Assembly: GCF_030813055.1 (NCBI RefSeq)
Contig: NZ_JAUSTW010000016.1
Location: forward strand, 1-57,356
Direction of reading: 5' to 3'
Length of the DNA: 57,356 bases
Source: Neobacillus ginsengisoli
Lineage (GTDB): Bacteria > Bacillota > Bacilli > Bacillales_B > DSM-18226
The notes under the pieces are model-generated. The model searched no databases, was not told where the DNA came from, and saw only the letters and a program-made list of their open reading frames with translations. A program made the translations under genes and the position numbers. Positions 17,057-27,066 of this stretch are shown here, piece after piece. Every line of letters starts with the position of its first letter. Within the stretch, counting starts at the first letter, position 1.

Positions 17057-18739
17057 ATGTATATGGCATGGTGGAAAGAAAGTGTTGTGTATCAAATCTA
17101 TCCAAGAAGTTTTAAGGATAGTAATGGTGATGGAATTGGCGATTTAAAAGGTATTACGTCAAAAATCGAGTATCTAAGAAAACTTGGGATTGATGTGATT
17201 TGGTTATCACCAATTTACAAGTCACCGAATGATGATAACGGTTACGATATTAGTGATTACCAAACTATTATGGATGAATTTGGAACGATGAAAGATTTTG
17301 ATGAGCTCCTTGAGACAGCGCATCAAAATGGAATAAAAATAATGATGGATTTGGTAGTGAACCACTCTTCAGATGAGCATTCTTGGTTTGTTGAGTCAAA
17401 ATCGTCAAAGGATAATATAAAAAGAGATTGGTATATATGGAAACCAGGTAAGAACGGAAATGAACCTACCAATTGGGAAGCGTCATTTAAAGGCTCGACA
17501 TGGGAATATGATGAAACGACGGGAGAATATTACCTACACTTATTTAGTAAAAAACAGCCGGATTTAAATTGGGAGAATCCGAGTTTAAGAAGAGAGATTT
17601 ATAACATGATGACTTGGTGGCTAGACAAGGGGATTGATGGCTTCAGAATGGATGTCATTAACTTCATTTCTAAGGACACTCGTTATCCTGAGGGTGAAAT
17701 CATTGAGGGGAAAAAATATGGCAATGGATCAAAATATTATATGAATGGTCCAAGAATCCATGAATTTCTCCAAGAAATGAATAAAGAAGTTTTATCTAAG
17801 TATGACATTATTACAGTCGGTGAAACACCTGGGGTAACACCTGATGAAGCAAAGCTCTACACCGGTCATAATAGAAATGAATTAAACATGGTCTTTCAAT
17901 TCGAACATATGGGACTAGGTGATGGGTCTGAAGGAAAATGGAGTAACCAACCATGGAAACTGAGTGATCTGAAGCAAACGTTGACACGCTGGCAGAAAGG
18001 ATTAGAGGATGATGGGTGGAACAGTTTGTATTGGAATAATCATGATCAGCCAAGAGTGGTTTCTCGTTTCGGAAATGATCAAGAGTACCGAGTGGTGAGT
18101 GCAAAAATGCTCGCAACATGCCTTCATATGTTGCAAGGGACACCTTATATTTACCAAGGTGAAGAAATAGGAATGACAAATGTTTCTTTTGAATCACTCG
18201 ATCAATATAAAGATATTGAGACTTTGAATGCTTATAATGAGCTTGTCTCTGGACATCGCTTAAGTAAGGAAGAAATGATGAAGGCGATTCACGATCGAGG
18301 TAGAGATAATGCTCGAACACCGATCCATTGGGATGGTACTTCAAATGCTGGCTTCACAACTGGTACACCATGGATAGAAGTCAATCCAAATTATAAAGAA
18401 GTGAATGTTGAAAGGTCAATAAAAGATAAAGGCTCAATCTTTTATTTTTATCAAAAGCTTATTCGTCTTAGAAAAGAGCATGAAATCATTGTCTATGGTC
18501 GTTATGACCTGATTTTAGAAAATGATGAGCAAATTTATGCTTACACTAGGTCATTAAATGAGGAAAAATTACTTGTTATATGTAATTTTTCATTGGAATC
18601 ACCTAAGTTTACGCTACCGGAAGGTATTGAATATACAAGCTCAAAACTTCTCATCAGTAACTACGAAGTAATAGATGATGAAACTTTTACAGATTTTGTA
18701 ATGAAGCCGTACGAAGCAAGAGTCTATAAATTAATATAG
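17057..18739 (+). CDS. malL: GH13 oligo-1,6-glucosidase / alpha-glucosidase
   Basis: A 560-residue cytoplasmic GH13 (subfamily 31-like) enzyme that removes glucose from the non-reducing ends of isomalto- and malto-oligosaccharides. The four conserved regions are present: DLVVNHSS, GFRMDVINF with the nucleophile Asp199, VGETPGV with the acid/base Glu256, and NNHDQPR with Asp330. The N-terminus WWKESVVYQIYPRSFKDSNG is typical and the length is usual. GAGGAG lies 4 bases before the ATG at 17057 and 10 before the ATG at 17063, so either may start translation. The gene is first in the run with the maltodextrin transporter and is probably controlled by the LacI-type protein. Confidence 0.95.
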   Translation: MYMAWWKESVVYQIYPRSFKDSNGDGIGDLKGITSKIEYLRKLGIDVIWLSPIYKSPNDDNGYDISDYQTIMDEFGTMKDFDELLETAHQNGIKIMMDLVVNHSSDEHSWFVESKSSKDNIKRDWYIWKPGKNGNEPTNWEASFKGSTWEYDETTGEYYLHLFSKKQPDLNWENPSLRREIYNMMTWWLDKGIDGFRMDVINFISKDTRYPEGEIIEGKKYGNGSKYYMNGPRIHEFLQEMNKEVLSKYDIITVGETPGVTPDEAKLYTGHNRNELNMVFQFEHMGLGDGSEGKWSNQPWKLSDLKQTLTRWQKGLEDDGWNSLYWNNHDQPRVVSRFGNDQEYRVVSAKMLATCLHMLQGTPYIYQGEEIGMTNVSFESLDQYKDIETLNAYNELVSGHRLSKEEMMKAIHDRGRDNARTPIHWDGTSNAGFTTGTPWIEVNPNYKEVNVERSIKDKGSIFYFYQKLIRLRKEHEIIVYGRYDLILENDEQIYAYTRSLNEEKLLVICNFSLESPKFTLPEGIEYTSSKLLISNYEVIDDETFTDFVMKPYEARVYKLI

Positions 18740-18885
18740 AAAGCAAGTAAATGCGATTATTTCCAGCTATGCAAGAGATTGCGCGATAATGCCCCCTTTC
18801 TAATGCAAAGATTCATAACAGGTTTTTAATGAGTTACCTCAGGGACCATTTGCTTATAATTTATATTTATAAAGGAGGAAAATGT

Positions 18886-20157
18886 ATGAAAATTTGGTCA
18901 AAAATAATATCTGGTGTTGTATCTGTAGGGATGATTGGAGGATTATTGGCAGGCTGTAGTTCCAGCAGTAATTATTCTGTCTCGAATAATAACTCCACTG
19001 GTAGTGCATCAAACAAAATTCCGAGTGGTCAAACCTTAACCATTTGGTCATGGGATGGAAAACCGAAAATCGATGTCTTAAAAAAGGCTGCCGATTCATG
19101 GGCGAAAGAGCATGGTGATACAGTAAAAGTAGTCGATCAGTCAGCGAATTCAAACGGTATGCAATTCTATGCAACGTCTGCCAGAACCGGTAAAGGACCT
19201 GATATCGCGTATGGTATTGCGCATGATAACAATGGTCAGTTTGTCCAACAAGGATTAGTCGAACCGCTTCCAAAAGGAATTTTCAATCCGAACGATTATA
19301 CAAAAACAGAAGCCGATGCTGTAACAGTGAATGGAAAAGCTTACTCAATGCCAGTGGGTGTTGAAACAACAGCATTATATTACAACACAGATAAAATAAA
19401 AACAGCTCCAACAACTTGGGACGAGTTTGTACAAGATGCCAATCAAAATGGTTTTGGTTTTGAATTTACTAATCTTTACCATAACTATGCTTTTATTGGC
19501 GGTCTTGGCGGTTATGTGTTTAAAAACAATAAGGGAACTCTTGATCCAAAGGATATTGGTTTAGGTAACGATGGGGCAGTACAAGCATTAAGTCTTCTGC
19601 ATGATATGAATGCAAAATATCATTGGATGACTCCGGATGTAACCGATGCGATTGCAAAAGCTCAGTTCTCCTCTGGAAAAATAGGGATGTATATTAGCGG
19701 TCCATGGAACATTCCTGATTTCAAAAAAGCGAATATCCATTATGCCGTTGCACCACTTCCAACGTTATCAAACGGTCAACCGGCAACACCTTTCATGGGT
19801 ATAAAAACAGCTTTTGTTAATGCGCGCAGTCCGCAAAACTTACGCCCAGCTGAATGGAGCTTACTGCAAGCTATTACGAACGCTACTCAACAAGAGGAAT
19901 TATTCAAAGAGACTCAACAAATACCAACGCTTGTGAAAGTACAAAATGAGTCGGCTGTCCAGAATAATCCAGATATTAAAGCTTTTGCCGATCAAGTAAA
20001 AACGGCTGTACCTATGCCGAATATACCGCAAATGCAAGCCGTTTGGGGAGCGATGAGTGTCATTAAAAATGTTATTAGCGGTAAAATCTCCCCGGAAAAA
20101 GGCGCAGAAGATTTTGTCAATAACACCAAAAAAGGTATCCAAGTTCAAGGTTCTTAA
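18886..20157 (+). CDS. maltodextrin ABC transporter, substrate-binding lipoprotein
   Basis: A 423-residue extracellular binding protein. A signal peptide ends in a lipobox (GGLLAGC, Cys24), followed by a Ser/Asn-rich linker and the binding-protein fold with LTIWSWDGKPKIDVLKKAAD, YSMPVGVETTALYYNTDKIK and FSSGKIGMYISGPWNIPDFK. It is similar in length and layout to MdxE/MalE. I use the ATG at 18886 with AAAGGAGG; an in-frame ATG at 18829 lies before that site. Two permease genes follow. It should be held at the outer face of the membrane and deliver maltodextrins. Confidence 0.93.
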   Translation: MKIWSKIISGVVSVGMIGGLLAGCSSSSNYSVSNNNSTGSASNKIPSGQTLTIWSWDGKPKIDVLKKAADSWAKEHGDTVKVVDQSANSNGMQFYATSARTGKGPDIAYGIAHDNNGQFVQQGLVEPLPKGIFNPNDYTKTEADAVTVNGKAYSMPVGVETTALYYNTDKIKTAPTTWDEFVQDANQNGFGFEFTNLYHNYAFIGGLGGYVFKNNKGTLDPKDIGLGNDGAVQALSLLHDMNAKYHWMTPDVTDAIAKAQFSSGKIGMYISGPWNIPDFKKANIHYAVAPLPTLSNGQPATPFMGIKTAFVNARSPQNLRPAEWSLLQAITNATQQEELFKETQQIPTLVKVQNESAVQNNPDIKAFADQVKTAVPMPNIPQMQAVWGAMSVIKNVISGKISPEKGAEDFVNNTKKGIQVQGS

Positions 20158-20171
20158 AATTCCGATCAAGC

Positions 20172-20202
20172 AGGGGAAGGTGGCCATCCGTCGCCTTTTC
20201 CA
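20172..20202 (+). other. stem-loop between binding-protein and permease genes
   Basis: GGGAAGGTG and CGCCTTTTCC pair around a short loop just after the binding-protein stop, without a T-run. Such hairpins commonly protect the upstream message, giving more binding protein than permease. This role is inferred. Confidence 0.5.
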
Positions 20203-20228
20203 TTCTTTAAAATAAAGGTGGGATTAAC

Positions 20229-21200
20229 ATGGAAAGCACAGTTAACGTAAGCGGCCACATAAAGCAAAAACAAAAAAACAAAAAGCGGCGAAAAACGGAT
20301 TGGTCAGCATATGGATTTTTATCACCAGCTATAATATCTATTTCTGTCTTAAGCATTGCTCCGATTATATACACGATGTATATTGCTTTTACGAATTTCA
20401 ACTCTGCTCATTTCCTAGATTATCAATGGGTAGGTTTGAAAAACTTTCAAGCACTTTTAAACCCAAGTAATCCGTTATCCACTCTCTTTATTCCCACTTT
20501 TATGTGGAGTATATTTTTTGCGGTTGTCTCTACCCTGCTTAATTATTTAGTAGGATTAACATTAGCGGTTATTTTAAATAACAAAAATATGCGCGAATCA
20601 GCAATTTATAGATCTATTTTAATTATACCATGGGCGGTTCCTGCACTGATTAGTTTGCTTGCATGGCAGGGACTTTTAAATGATACGTACGGACAAATAA
20701 ATGCACTTTTGCATTCGATTGGACTTCCCCGCATCCCATGGCTAAATGACCCGACTTGGGCAAAAGTTTCCATTATTATGGTCAACTGTTGGGCGGGTTT
20801 TCCTTACATGATGACAGTTTGTTTAGGGGGATTACAAGCGATTCCAACTGAATTATATGAGGCAAGTGCAATGGATGGAGCATCATGGTTACAGCAATTT
20901 CGTTTAATTACGATGCCGGTGATTTGGAAGATCAGCCTTCCTCTTATTATTCCAAGTTTTGCTTTCAACTTTAATAATTTTAATGCGGTGTATTTATTGA
21001 CACAAGGTAACCCTGCACGTTCAGATAATCAATTTGTGGGATATACCGACAACTTAGCATCAGCTGCTTATAAGATGACTTTGTCATTTAACCGGTTTGA
21101 TTTATCGGCGACGATTTCCATCATCTTATTTATATTCGTAGGTGTCCTTACATTAGTCCAAATGAAGTATACCCGTGCCTTTGAGGAGGATGACAATTAA
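20229..21200 (+). CDS. maltodextrin ABC transporter permease, MalF-type
   Basis: A 323-residue permease with six or more membrane segments after a basic cytoplasmic N-terminus (KQKQKNKKRRKTDW). The EAA loop that contacts the ATPase is visible as ELYEASAMDGASWLQQFRLI. The family is the MalF/MdxF group of carbohydrate permeases. AAAGGTGG lies upstream of the ATG. The TAA overlaps the start of the next gene (TAATG), so the two permeases are coupled. No ATPase gene is in the cluster; Bacillus relatives share one (MsmX) encoded elsewhere, and that is likely here. Confidence 0.93.
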   Translation: MESTVNVSGHIKQKQKNKKRRKTDWSAYGFLSPAIISISVLSIAPIIYTMYIAFTNFNSAHFLDYQWVGLKNFQALLNPSNPLSTLFIPTFMWSIFFAVVSTLLNYLVGLTLAVILNNKNMRESAIYRSILIIPWAVPALISLLAWQGLLNDTYGQINALLHSIGLPRIPWLNDPTWAKVSIIMVNCWAGFPYMMTVCLGGLQAIPTELYEASAMDGASWLQQFRLITMPVIWKISLPLIIPSFAFNFNNFNAVYLLTQGNPARSDNQFVGYTDNLASAAYKMTLSFNRFDLSATISIILFIFVGVLTLVQMKYTRAFEEDDN

Positions 21201-22048
21201 TGAGAGAAAAACGTAAAAAACTAAAACCGGGTGAAGGTCTCGTTCTTTGGATTTCTCGTTTAATTATTTGGTGTGTTATTTTAATCACTATCATTCCCTT
21301 GCTTTTTGTCGTAACTGCTTCATTTAATCCAACGAATACCTATTTTTCTTCATCTCTTATACCGAATCACTTTTCGTTGAACAACTATATTAAGCTTTTT
21401 CAGGATGGGCAATTCCTTATTTGGGTAAAAAATAGCCTGATTGTCGGTTTAAGCGTCGCGATTGGTCAAGTTTTCTTTACCGCAACCTCCGCATTTGCTT
21501 TTTCGAGATTGCGCTTTTATGGGCGGAAGTATGGATTAATGACCCTTTTAATTTTGCAGATGTTTCCGAATTTTTTGGCAATCGCTGCCATTTATGGGGT
21601 TTTGGCAAAGTTTGGCATGATTGATAGTATTGCAGCTTATGTTCTTGTCATGCTTGGTGGAAGTGCTTATAATATTTGGCTTCTTAAAAATTATTTCGAT
21701 ACAGTTCCAAAAGAACTTGATGAATCTGCCATTATTGATGGCGCAAATGCTTGGCAAAGGTTTCTAAAGATCTTGCTGCCTTTGTCGATGCCTATGTTGG
21801 TCGTCATCTTCTTGTTCACATTAATGGGGGCATTTGGTGAATACGTATTAGCTGGAACGATTATTCAATCACCGCAAAATTATACCTTGGGTGTAGGAAT
21901 GTATTCGATGATTAGCGGGAAATTTGCACAAAGCTGGGGAGAGTTTTCGGCTGCCGCGTTACTTTCTGCATTGCCATTAACAATTGTTTTCGGTTTGTTA
22001 CAAAAGTACATTGCTTCAGGGTTAGTTGCCGGTTCTGTTAAAGGTTAA
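21200..22048 (+). CDS. maltodextrin ABC transporter permease, MalG-type
   Basis: A 282-residue partner permease with six membrane segments and the EAA loop ELDESAIIDGANAWQRFLKI. The C-terminus ends in YIASGLVAGSVKG, usual for MalG/MdxG proteins. Its ATG overlaps the stop of the MalF-type gene by one base. With the binding protein and MalF-type permease it makes the membrane part of the maltodextrin importer. It is the last of the transporter genes; the pullulanase follows after about 250 bases without a clear terminator. Confidence 0.93.
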   Translation: MREKRKKLKPGEGLVLWISRLIIWCVILITIIPLLFVVTASFNPTNTYFSSSLIPNHFSLNNYIKLFQDGQFLIWVKNSLIVGLSVAIGQVFFTATSAFAFSRLRFYGRKYGLMTLLILQMFPNFLAIAAIYGVLAKFGMIDSIAAYVLVMLGGSAYNIWLLKNYFDTVPKELDESAIIDGANAWQRFLKILLPLSMPMLVVIFLFTLMGAFGEYVLAGTIIQSPQNYTLGVGMYSMISGKFAQSWGEFSAAALLSALPLTIVFGLLQKYIASGLVAGSVKG

Positions 22049-22298
22049 GTAAGTTTACTATTTATATAATTGGGAAGTTTGTATGAATTGTTATTTATAA
22101 AAGAAATGAGCGGGGTACAACGACACCATCGATGAAAAGGATGCAAAGGGGTTCAGAGAGTCACGACCTTGTATTAACGAATTCCTTTATTAACTTTGTG
22201 GATCACCCTTTATCGTTTCGATAGCATTCTTTCATCTAAAGCTGTTTCATAGGATAAAAAATGCTTTTTCAATAAACCAATAAAAGGTGTGTTTATTA

Positions 22299-24866
22299 GT
22301 GTCATTCATTCGTTCGAAATATAATCATTATGTCATTCTTTTCATTGTGTCCATAATGTTCCTAACAGTCTGTATCGGTTCTTTTTCATCCCATAAAACT
22401 TTAGCAGATTCCAACTCGACAGAAGTCATGGTACATTATCATCGTTTTGATTCTAACTATACGAATTGGGATTTGTGGATGTGGCCTTATCAGCCAGTTA
22501 ATGGTAACGGATCCGCTTATGAGTTTTCTGGAACTGATGATTTTGGTGCCACGGCAGATGTTCAAATGCCTGGAGATAATACACAGATAGGTTTGATTGT
22601 TCGTAAGAATGATTGGAGCCAGAAAAATTCACCGGGCGATCTTCATATTGATCTTACAAAAGGCCATGAAGTATGGATTGTACAGGGAGATCCCAATATT
22701 TATTACAATCTAAGCGATGCAAAGGCTGCCGCGATACCGTCTGTTTCGAATGCGTATCTTGATGATGAAAAAACGGTATTAACAAAGCTAAGTAACCCGA
22801 TGACGCTAACCGCTGGTTCAAGCGGCTTTACGGTTACAGATAAAACGACAGGGGAACAAATTCTAGTTACCTCTGCAATAAATGCGAACCCAGCTTCCTC
22901 GTCTGGGCAGACGGATCTTGTTCAATTGACGTTAGCAAGTGCACCGGATGTCTCGCATACATTACAGGTAGATGCTGCTGGTTATAAATCGGTAAATATT
23001 ATCCCGCGGAATGTACTAAATCTGCCTCGTTATTATTATAGTGGAAGTGATTTGGGGAATGTATATTCGAATAAGGCAACTGCCTTCCATGTATGGGCTC
23101 CAACTGCTTCGGATGTCCAAGTGCTTTTATATAATAGTGAAACAGGACCTATAACCCAACAGCTTGAAATGCAAAAGAGTGATAACGGCACATGGAAACT
23201 TCAGGTTCCTGGTAATCTGAAAAACTGGTTTTACCTCTATCAAGTCACAGTGAATGGGAAGACACAAACGGCCGTTGACCCTTATGTACGTGCTGTTTCT
23301 GTCAATGCTACACGGGGCATGATTGTGGATTTAGAAGATACTAATCCTGCAGGATGGAAAGAAGATCATCAACAGACACCTGCAAATCCAGTAGATGAAG
23401 TAATTTATGAAGCCCACGTACGTGATTTTTCGATTGATGCTAATTCCGGCATGAACTATAAAGGCAGATATTTAGCCTTTACAGAGCATGGTACGAAGGG
23501 CCCGAATAATGTGAAAACGGGTATTGATAGTTTGAAGAAATTAGGAATCACTACCGTTCAATTGCAGCCGGTTGAGGAGTTTAACAGCATTGACGAAACC
23601 CAACCGAATATGTATAACTGGGGCTATGATCCAAGAAATTACAACGTTCCTGAAGGGGCGTATGCAACCACACCGGAAGGAACGGCTCGCATTACCCAAT
23701 TAAAACAATTGATTCAAAGCCTTCATCAAGACCGAATCGGTATCAATATGGATGTGGTCTACAACCATACCTTTAGTACCCTGGTATCTGATTTTGATAA
23801 AATTGTTCCGCAATATTATTATCGTACAGATAGCGCAGGGAATTATACGAATGGCTCAGGCTGTGGTAATGAGGTTGCGATTGAACATCCAATGGCCCAG
23901 AAGTTTGTTCTGGATTCAGTTAAGTATTGGGTAACCGAATACCATATCGACGGCTTTCGTTTCGATCTTATGGCCCTTCTAGGAACAGACACCATGGCTA
24001 AAATTTCAAAAGAGCTGCATGCAATCAACCCTGGCATTGTTTTGTATGGAGAACCATGGACTGGCGGTACATCAGGATTACCAAGTGACCAATTGTTGAC
24101 GAAGGGCCAGCAAAAGGGCTTAGGAATTGGTGTATTCAATGATAATATTCGAAACGGGCTCGACGGTAATGTTTTTGAGAAATCGGCACAAGGATTTGCA
24201 ACAGGGGATCCAAATCAAGTTGATATCATTAAAAATGGTGTTATAGGCAGTATTCAGGATTTCACCTCAGCACCTAGCGAAACCATTAACTATGTAACAA
24301 GCCATGATAATATGACATTGTTGGATAAAATTATGACAAGTAATCCAAACGACTCACAAGCTGATCGAATTAAGATGGATGAATTGGCTCAAGCTGTTGT
24401 ATTTACTTCACAAGGTGTTCCATTTATGCAGGGTGGAGAAGAAATGCTCCGGACTAAAGGCGGGAATGATAATAGCTACAACGCTGGTGACCAAGTGAAT
24501 CAGTTTGATTGGTCAAGAAAAGCACAATTTGAAAATGTATTTGACTATTATTCCGGTTTGATTCATCTACGTGATAAGCACCCAGCATTCCGAATGACTA
24601 CAGCAGATCAGATCAAACAACATCTCACTTTCTTGGATAGTCCGACGAACACCGTGGCATTCCAATTAAAAGATTATGCAAATCATGATAAATGGAAAAA
24701 CATTATTGTTATGTATAATCCAAATAAAACTTCACAAACTCTTACTCTACCAAGTGGAAATTGGACAATTGTAGGATTAGGAGACCAAGTTGGTGAGAAC
24801 TCACTAGGGCATGTAACAGGTAAAGTTCAGGTACCGGCTATTAGTACGATTATTCTTAAACAATGA
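22299..24866 (+). CDS. pulA: secreted type I pullulanase
   Basis: A protein of about 855 residues that cleaves alpha-1,6 branches in pullulan and starch. Signal peptide (basic SFIRSKYNHY, hydrophobic FIVSIMFLTVCIGSF, probable cleavage after TLA), then a CBM41-like domain (HYHRFDSNYTNWDLWMWPYQ), a CBM48 domain (AFHVWAPTASDVQVLLYN) and the GH13_14 catalytic domain. The pullulanase tag YNWGYDPRNYNVPEG is present, with DVVYNHTF, GFRFDLMALLG (nucleophile Asp), YGEPWTGG (acid Glu) and TSHDNMT. I take the GTG at 22299, with AAAAGGTG at good distance, over the GTG at 22287. It acts outside the cell to supply linear dextrins to the ABC importer. Confidence 0.94.
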   Translation: MSFIRSKYNHYVILFIVSIMFLTVCIGSFSSHKTLADSNSTEVMVHYHRFDSNYTNWDLWMWPYQPVNGNGSAYEFSGTDDFGATADVQMPGDNTQIGLIVRKNDWSQKNSPGDLHIDLTKGHEVWIVQGDPNIYYNLSDAKAAAIPSVSNAYLDDEKTVLTKLSNPMTLTAGSSGFTVTDKTTGEQILVTSAINANPASSSGQTDLVQLTLASAPDVSHTLQVDAAGYKSVNIIPRNVLNLPRYYYSGSDLGNVYSNKATAFHVWAPTASDVQVLLYNSETGPITQQLEMQKSDNGTWKLQVPGNLKNWFYLYQVTVNGKTQTAVDPYVRAVSVNATRGMIVDLEDTNPAGWKEDHQQTPANPVDEVIYEAHVRDFSIDANSGMNYKGRYLAFTEHGTKGPNNVKTGIDSLKKLGITTVQLQPVEEFNSIDETQPNMYNWGYDPRNYNVPEGAYATTPEGTARITQLKQLIQSLHQDRIGINMDVVYNHTFSTLVSDFDKIVPQYYYRTDSAGNYTNGSGCGNEVAIEHPMAQKFVLDSVKYWVTEYHIDGFRFDLMALLGTDTMAKISKELHAINPGIVLYGEPWTGGTSGLPSDQLLTKGQQKGLGIGVFNDNIRNGLDGNVFEKSAQGFATGDPNQVDIIKNGVIGSIQDFTSAPSETINYVTSHDNMTLLDKIMTSNPNDSQADRIKMDELAQAVVFTSQGVPFMQGGEEMLRTKGGNDNSYNAGDQVNQFDWSRKAQFENVFDYYSGLIHLRDKHPAFRMTTADQIKQHLTFLDSPTNTVAFQLKDYANHDKWKNIIVMYNPNKTSQTLTLPSGNWTIVGLGDQVGENSLGHVTGKVQVPAISTIILKQ

Positions 24867-24930
24867 ACAACGAAAAATGTTAACGATTAAAATTAGTATC
24901 ACTTAAAGAAACGATTTGTAAAACAATTAA

Positions 24931-24970
24931 GGTCCATTTACACGAGGTCTGTGTAAATGGATATTTTGTT
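24931..24970 (+). terminator. terminator after pullulanase
   Basis: TCCATTTACAC (24933-24943) pairs perfectly with GTGTAAATGGA (24951-24961), then a moderately T-rich tail. Confidence 0.6.
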
Positions 24971-25174
24971 TATCCGTATCAAGTGTTAAAGAGGTGAAAG
25001 GTAAAAGGCAAATTCGAAAGGAATATTCAAGTGACTTAGATCTCTATGGTAGGTTTAATCAAATAATTATGGAGACGTAGCTACTTTGTTGTTATTTCAT
25101 TTATAAATGTGCCCAAGGCTATTAGCACAATGTAATTTGTCTCTTTTTAAGTTTTAAATAACCTAAAGTCAGTT

Positions 25175-25190
25175 AGGAAAGCGTTGCCAA
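25175..25190. promoter_or_regulatory. possible catabolite-response element
   Basis: AGGAAAGCGTTGCCAA matches the cre pattern (TGNAANCGNTNNCA) with one mismatch at the left and lies 25 bases before the neopullulanase gene, where a CcpA block would act. Confidence 0.35.
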
Positions 25191-25214
25191 AATGAATATT
25201 AGGAGAACTTAATC

Positions 25215-26996
25215 ATGTTGAAAGAAGCTATATATCATAGGCCCAAAAATAATTTTGCTTATGCTTACAATAAAGAAACATTACATTTACGTTTACGGAC
25301 AAAAAGGAACGATGTGGAAAAAGTGTATCTAATTTCTGGTGATCCATATTCATGGGGGCAAACAAAAGAAGGTGTCGCATGTTGGAAACCATGGGAGAAG
25401 ATAGAGATGACCAAAAAAGGAAGGACAGATCTATTTGATTACTGGGAGGCTGCAATTGAACCCAAATTTAGACGTTTAAAATATGGATTTGAATTGTTAT
25501 GCGGTGAAAATAAGCTTGTCTACACAGAAAAGGGGTTTTGGGATAATGCGCCATTAGATGATAACTCCACCTACTTCACATTCCCATTTCTTAATGAAGA
25601 GGATGTATTTCAGATTCCTGCATGGGTAAAGGATACTGTATGGTACCAAATTTTCCCTGAACGTTTTGCAAATGGTAATAGACTAAATGATCCCGAAGGA
25701 ACATTAACTTGGGGCAGTTTAGAGCCAACTCCAACAAATTTCTTCGGGGGAGACTTTGAAGGAGTTATCCAACATATTGATTATTTAGTTCAATTAGGGA
25801 TAACAGGTATCTATTTCACTCCCATTTTTAAAGCCTATTCCAATCATAAATACGATACCATTGATTATATGGAGATTGACCCTCAGTTTGGTGATAAAGA
25901 AACATTTAAACGTCTTGTACAGGTATGTCATGAAAAGGGAATCAAGGTGATGCTTGATGCTGTGTTTAATCATAGTGGTTTCTACTTCCCCCAATTTCAA
26001 GATGTTCTTGAGAACGGGGAAAAATCAAAGTATAAAGATTGGTTTTATATTCACGATTTCCCTGTCCAAACGAAGCCTATACCAAATTATGATACATTTG
26101 CCTTCACTTACGCAATGCCAAAGTTAAATACAGGTCATCCAGAAGTAAGAGCATATTTACTAGAAGTAGGACGTTATTGGGTAAGGGAATTTGATATTGA
26201 TGGTTGGCGGTTAGATGTGGCAAACGAAGTGTCCCATGATTTTTGGAGGGAATTTAGGAAAGAAGTGAAAGCAGTCAAGCCGGATCTATATATTTTAGGC
26301 GAAATTTGGCACGACTCTATGCCTTGGTTACAAGGGGACCAATTCGATGCAGTAATGAATTATCCATATACAAACGCTGCTATTCAATTTTTTGCTCAAG
26401 GGAAGATAAACGCAGAAGAATTTGTAAGTAAAACAACAGAAGCTCTTTTAATGTATCCGGAAAATGTAACAGAAGTCGCATTCAATTTACTTGGAAGTCA
26501 TGATACTCCCAGGATTGCCTCAGTCTGCAACGAAAATACAATGAAAGTAAAACAGCTGTTTACGTTTCTGCTTTCCTCGTCAGGATCTCCATGTATTTAT
26601 TATGGAGACGAAATCGGAATGACGGGCGATATGGATCCGGGATGCCGTAAATGTATGATTTGGGAAGAAGACAAGCAAGATCAAGACTTACTTGAATTTG
26701 TTTCCAAGTTAATCAAGTTACGTAAAGAAAACCAGGCATTTGGAAATAAAGGAACGTTTCAAATTCTTTCAGCTAACAATGAGACAAATCATGTGATGTA
26801 TACAAAAACATACCAGGGGCAAACGATCGTATTTGTATACAATAATTCCAATACGAGGATCAGGGTTGATATACCGTTCAACCTAAAGGGAAAAAGAGTA
26901 TTAAATTTACTGACCGGTGATTATTTTATTCCCGAAAAAGTCGAACTAGATGTTGTAATCCTCCCATTTGATCTTGTTATCTTGTCATTTAACTAA
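25215..26996 (+). CDS. GH13_20 cyclomaltodextrinase / neopullulanase / maltogenic amylase
   Basis: A 593-residue intracellular enzyme. The N-terminal CBM34-type domain (residues 1-125, HLRLRTKRNDVEKVYLISGD) is the dimerising domain of this subfamily. The catalytic barrel follows with VWYQIFPERFANG, DAVFNHSG, GWRLDVANEV (nucleophile Asp334), LGEIWHDS (acid Glu363) and LGSHDTPR (Asp430). It has no signal peptide. These enzymes open cyclodextrins and split maltodextrins that have been imported. AGGAG precedes the ATG. It lies 350 bases from pulA with its own upstream region. The three names cannot be separated from sequence. Confidence 0.92.
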   Translation: MLKEAIYHRPKNNFAYAYNKETLHLRLRTKRNDVEKVYLISGDPYSWGQTKEGVACWKPWEKIEMTKKGRTDLFDYWEAAIEPKFRRLKYGFELLCGENKLVYTEKGFWDNAPLDDNSTYFTFPFLNEEDVFQIPAWVKDTVWYQIFPERFANGNRLNDPEGTLTWGSLEPTPTNFFGGDFEGVIQHIDYLVQLGITGIYFTPIFKAYSNHKYDTIDYMEIDPQFGDKETFKRLVQVCHEKGIKVMLDAVFNHSGFYFPQFQDVLENGEKSKYKDWFYIHDFPVQTKPIPNYDTFAFTYAMPKLNTGHPEVRAYLLEVGRYWVREFDIDGWRLDVANEVSHDFWREFRKEVKAVKPDLYILGEIWHDSMPWLQGDQFDAVMNYPYTNAAIQFFAQGKINAEEFVSKTTEALLMYPENVTEVAFNLLGSHDTPRIASVCNENTMKVKQLFTFLLSSSGSPCIYYGDEIGMTGDMDPGCRKCMIWEEDKQDQDLLEFVSKLIKLRKENQAFGNKGTFQILSANNETNHVMYTKTYQGQTIVFVYNNSNTRIRVDIPFNLKGKRVLNLLTGDYFIPEKVELDVVILPFDLVILSFN

Positions 26997-27066
26997 AAAA
27001 GGTCAATTTAGATAGATTAATACCGTACATGATCGATCAAAATGCGTTAATTTTTCTTCTAATAGG

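Larger units (their letters stand above)
16648..17115 (+). repeat. three degenerate tandem copies of the regulator-glucosidase junction
   Basis: Unit starts are near 16648, 16804 and 16970, each with GAAAGGGAAA or a variant followed by GTAAGAAG and a T-rich tract. Each unit holds the last codons of the regulator, an AAACGTTT operator, and the first codons of the glucosidase (TGGTGGAAAGAAA then GTGTATCAA and TATCCAAGAAG). Only unit 1 has the true regulator end and only unit 3 leads into the intact glucosidase. Unit 2 still encodes KAWWKENVVYQIYPRRFKD without continuation. Confidence 0.9.

Noticed and set aside
17811..18344. Reverse frame of 177 codons inside malL
   Set aside because: Overlaps catalytic regions of a certain GH13 gene; no start signal.
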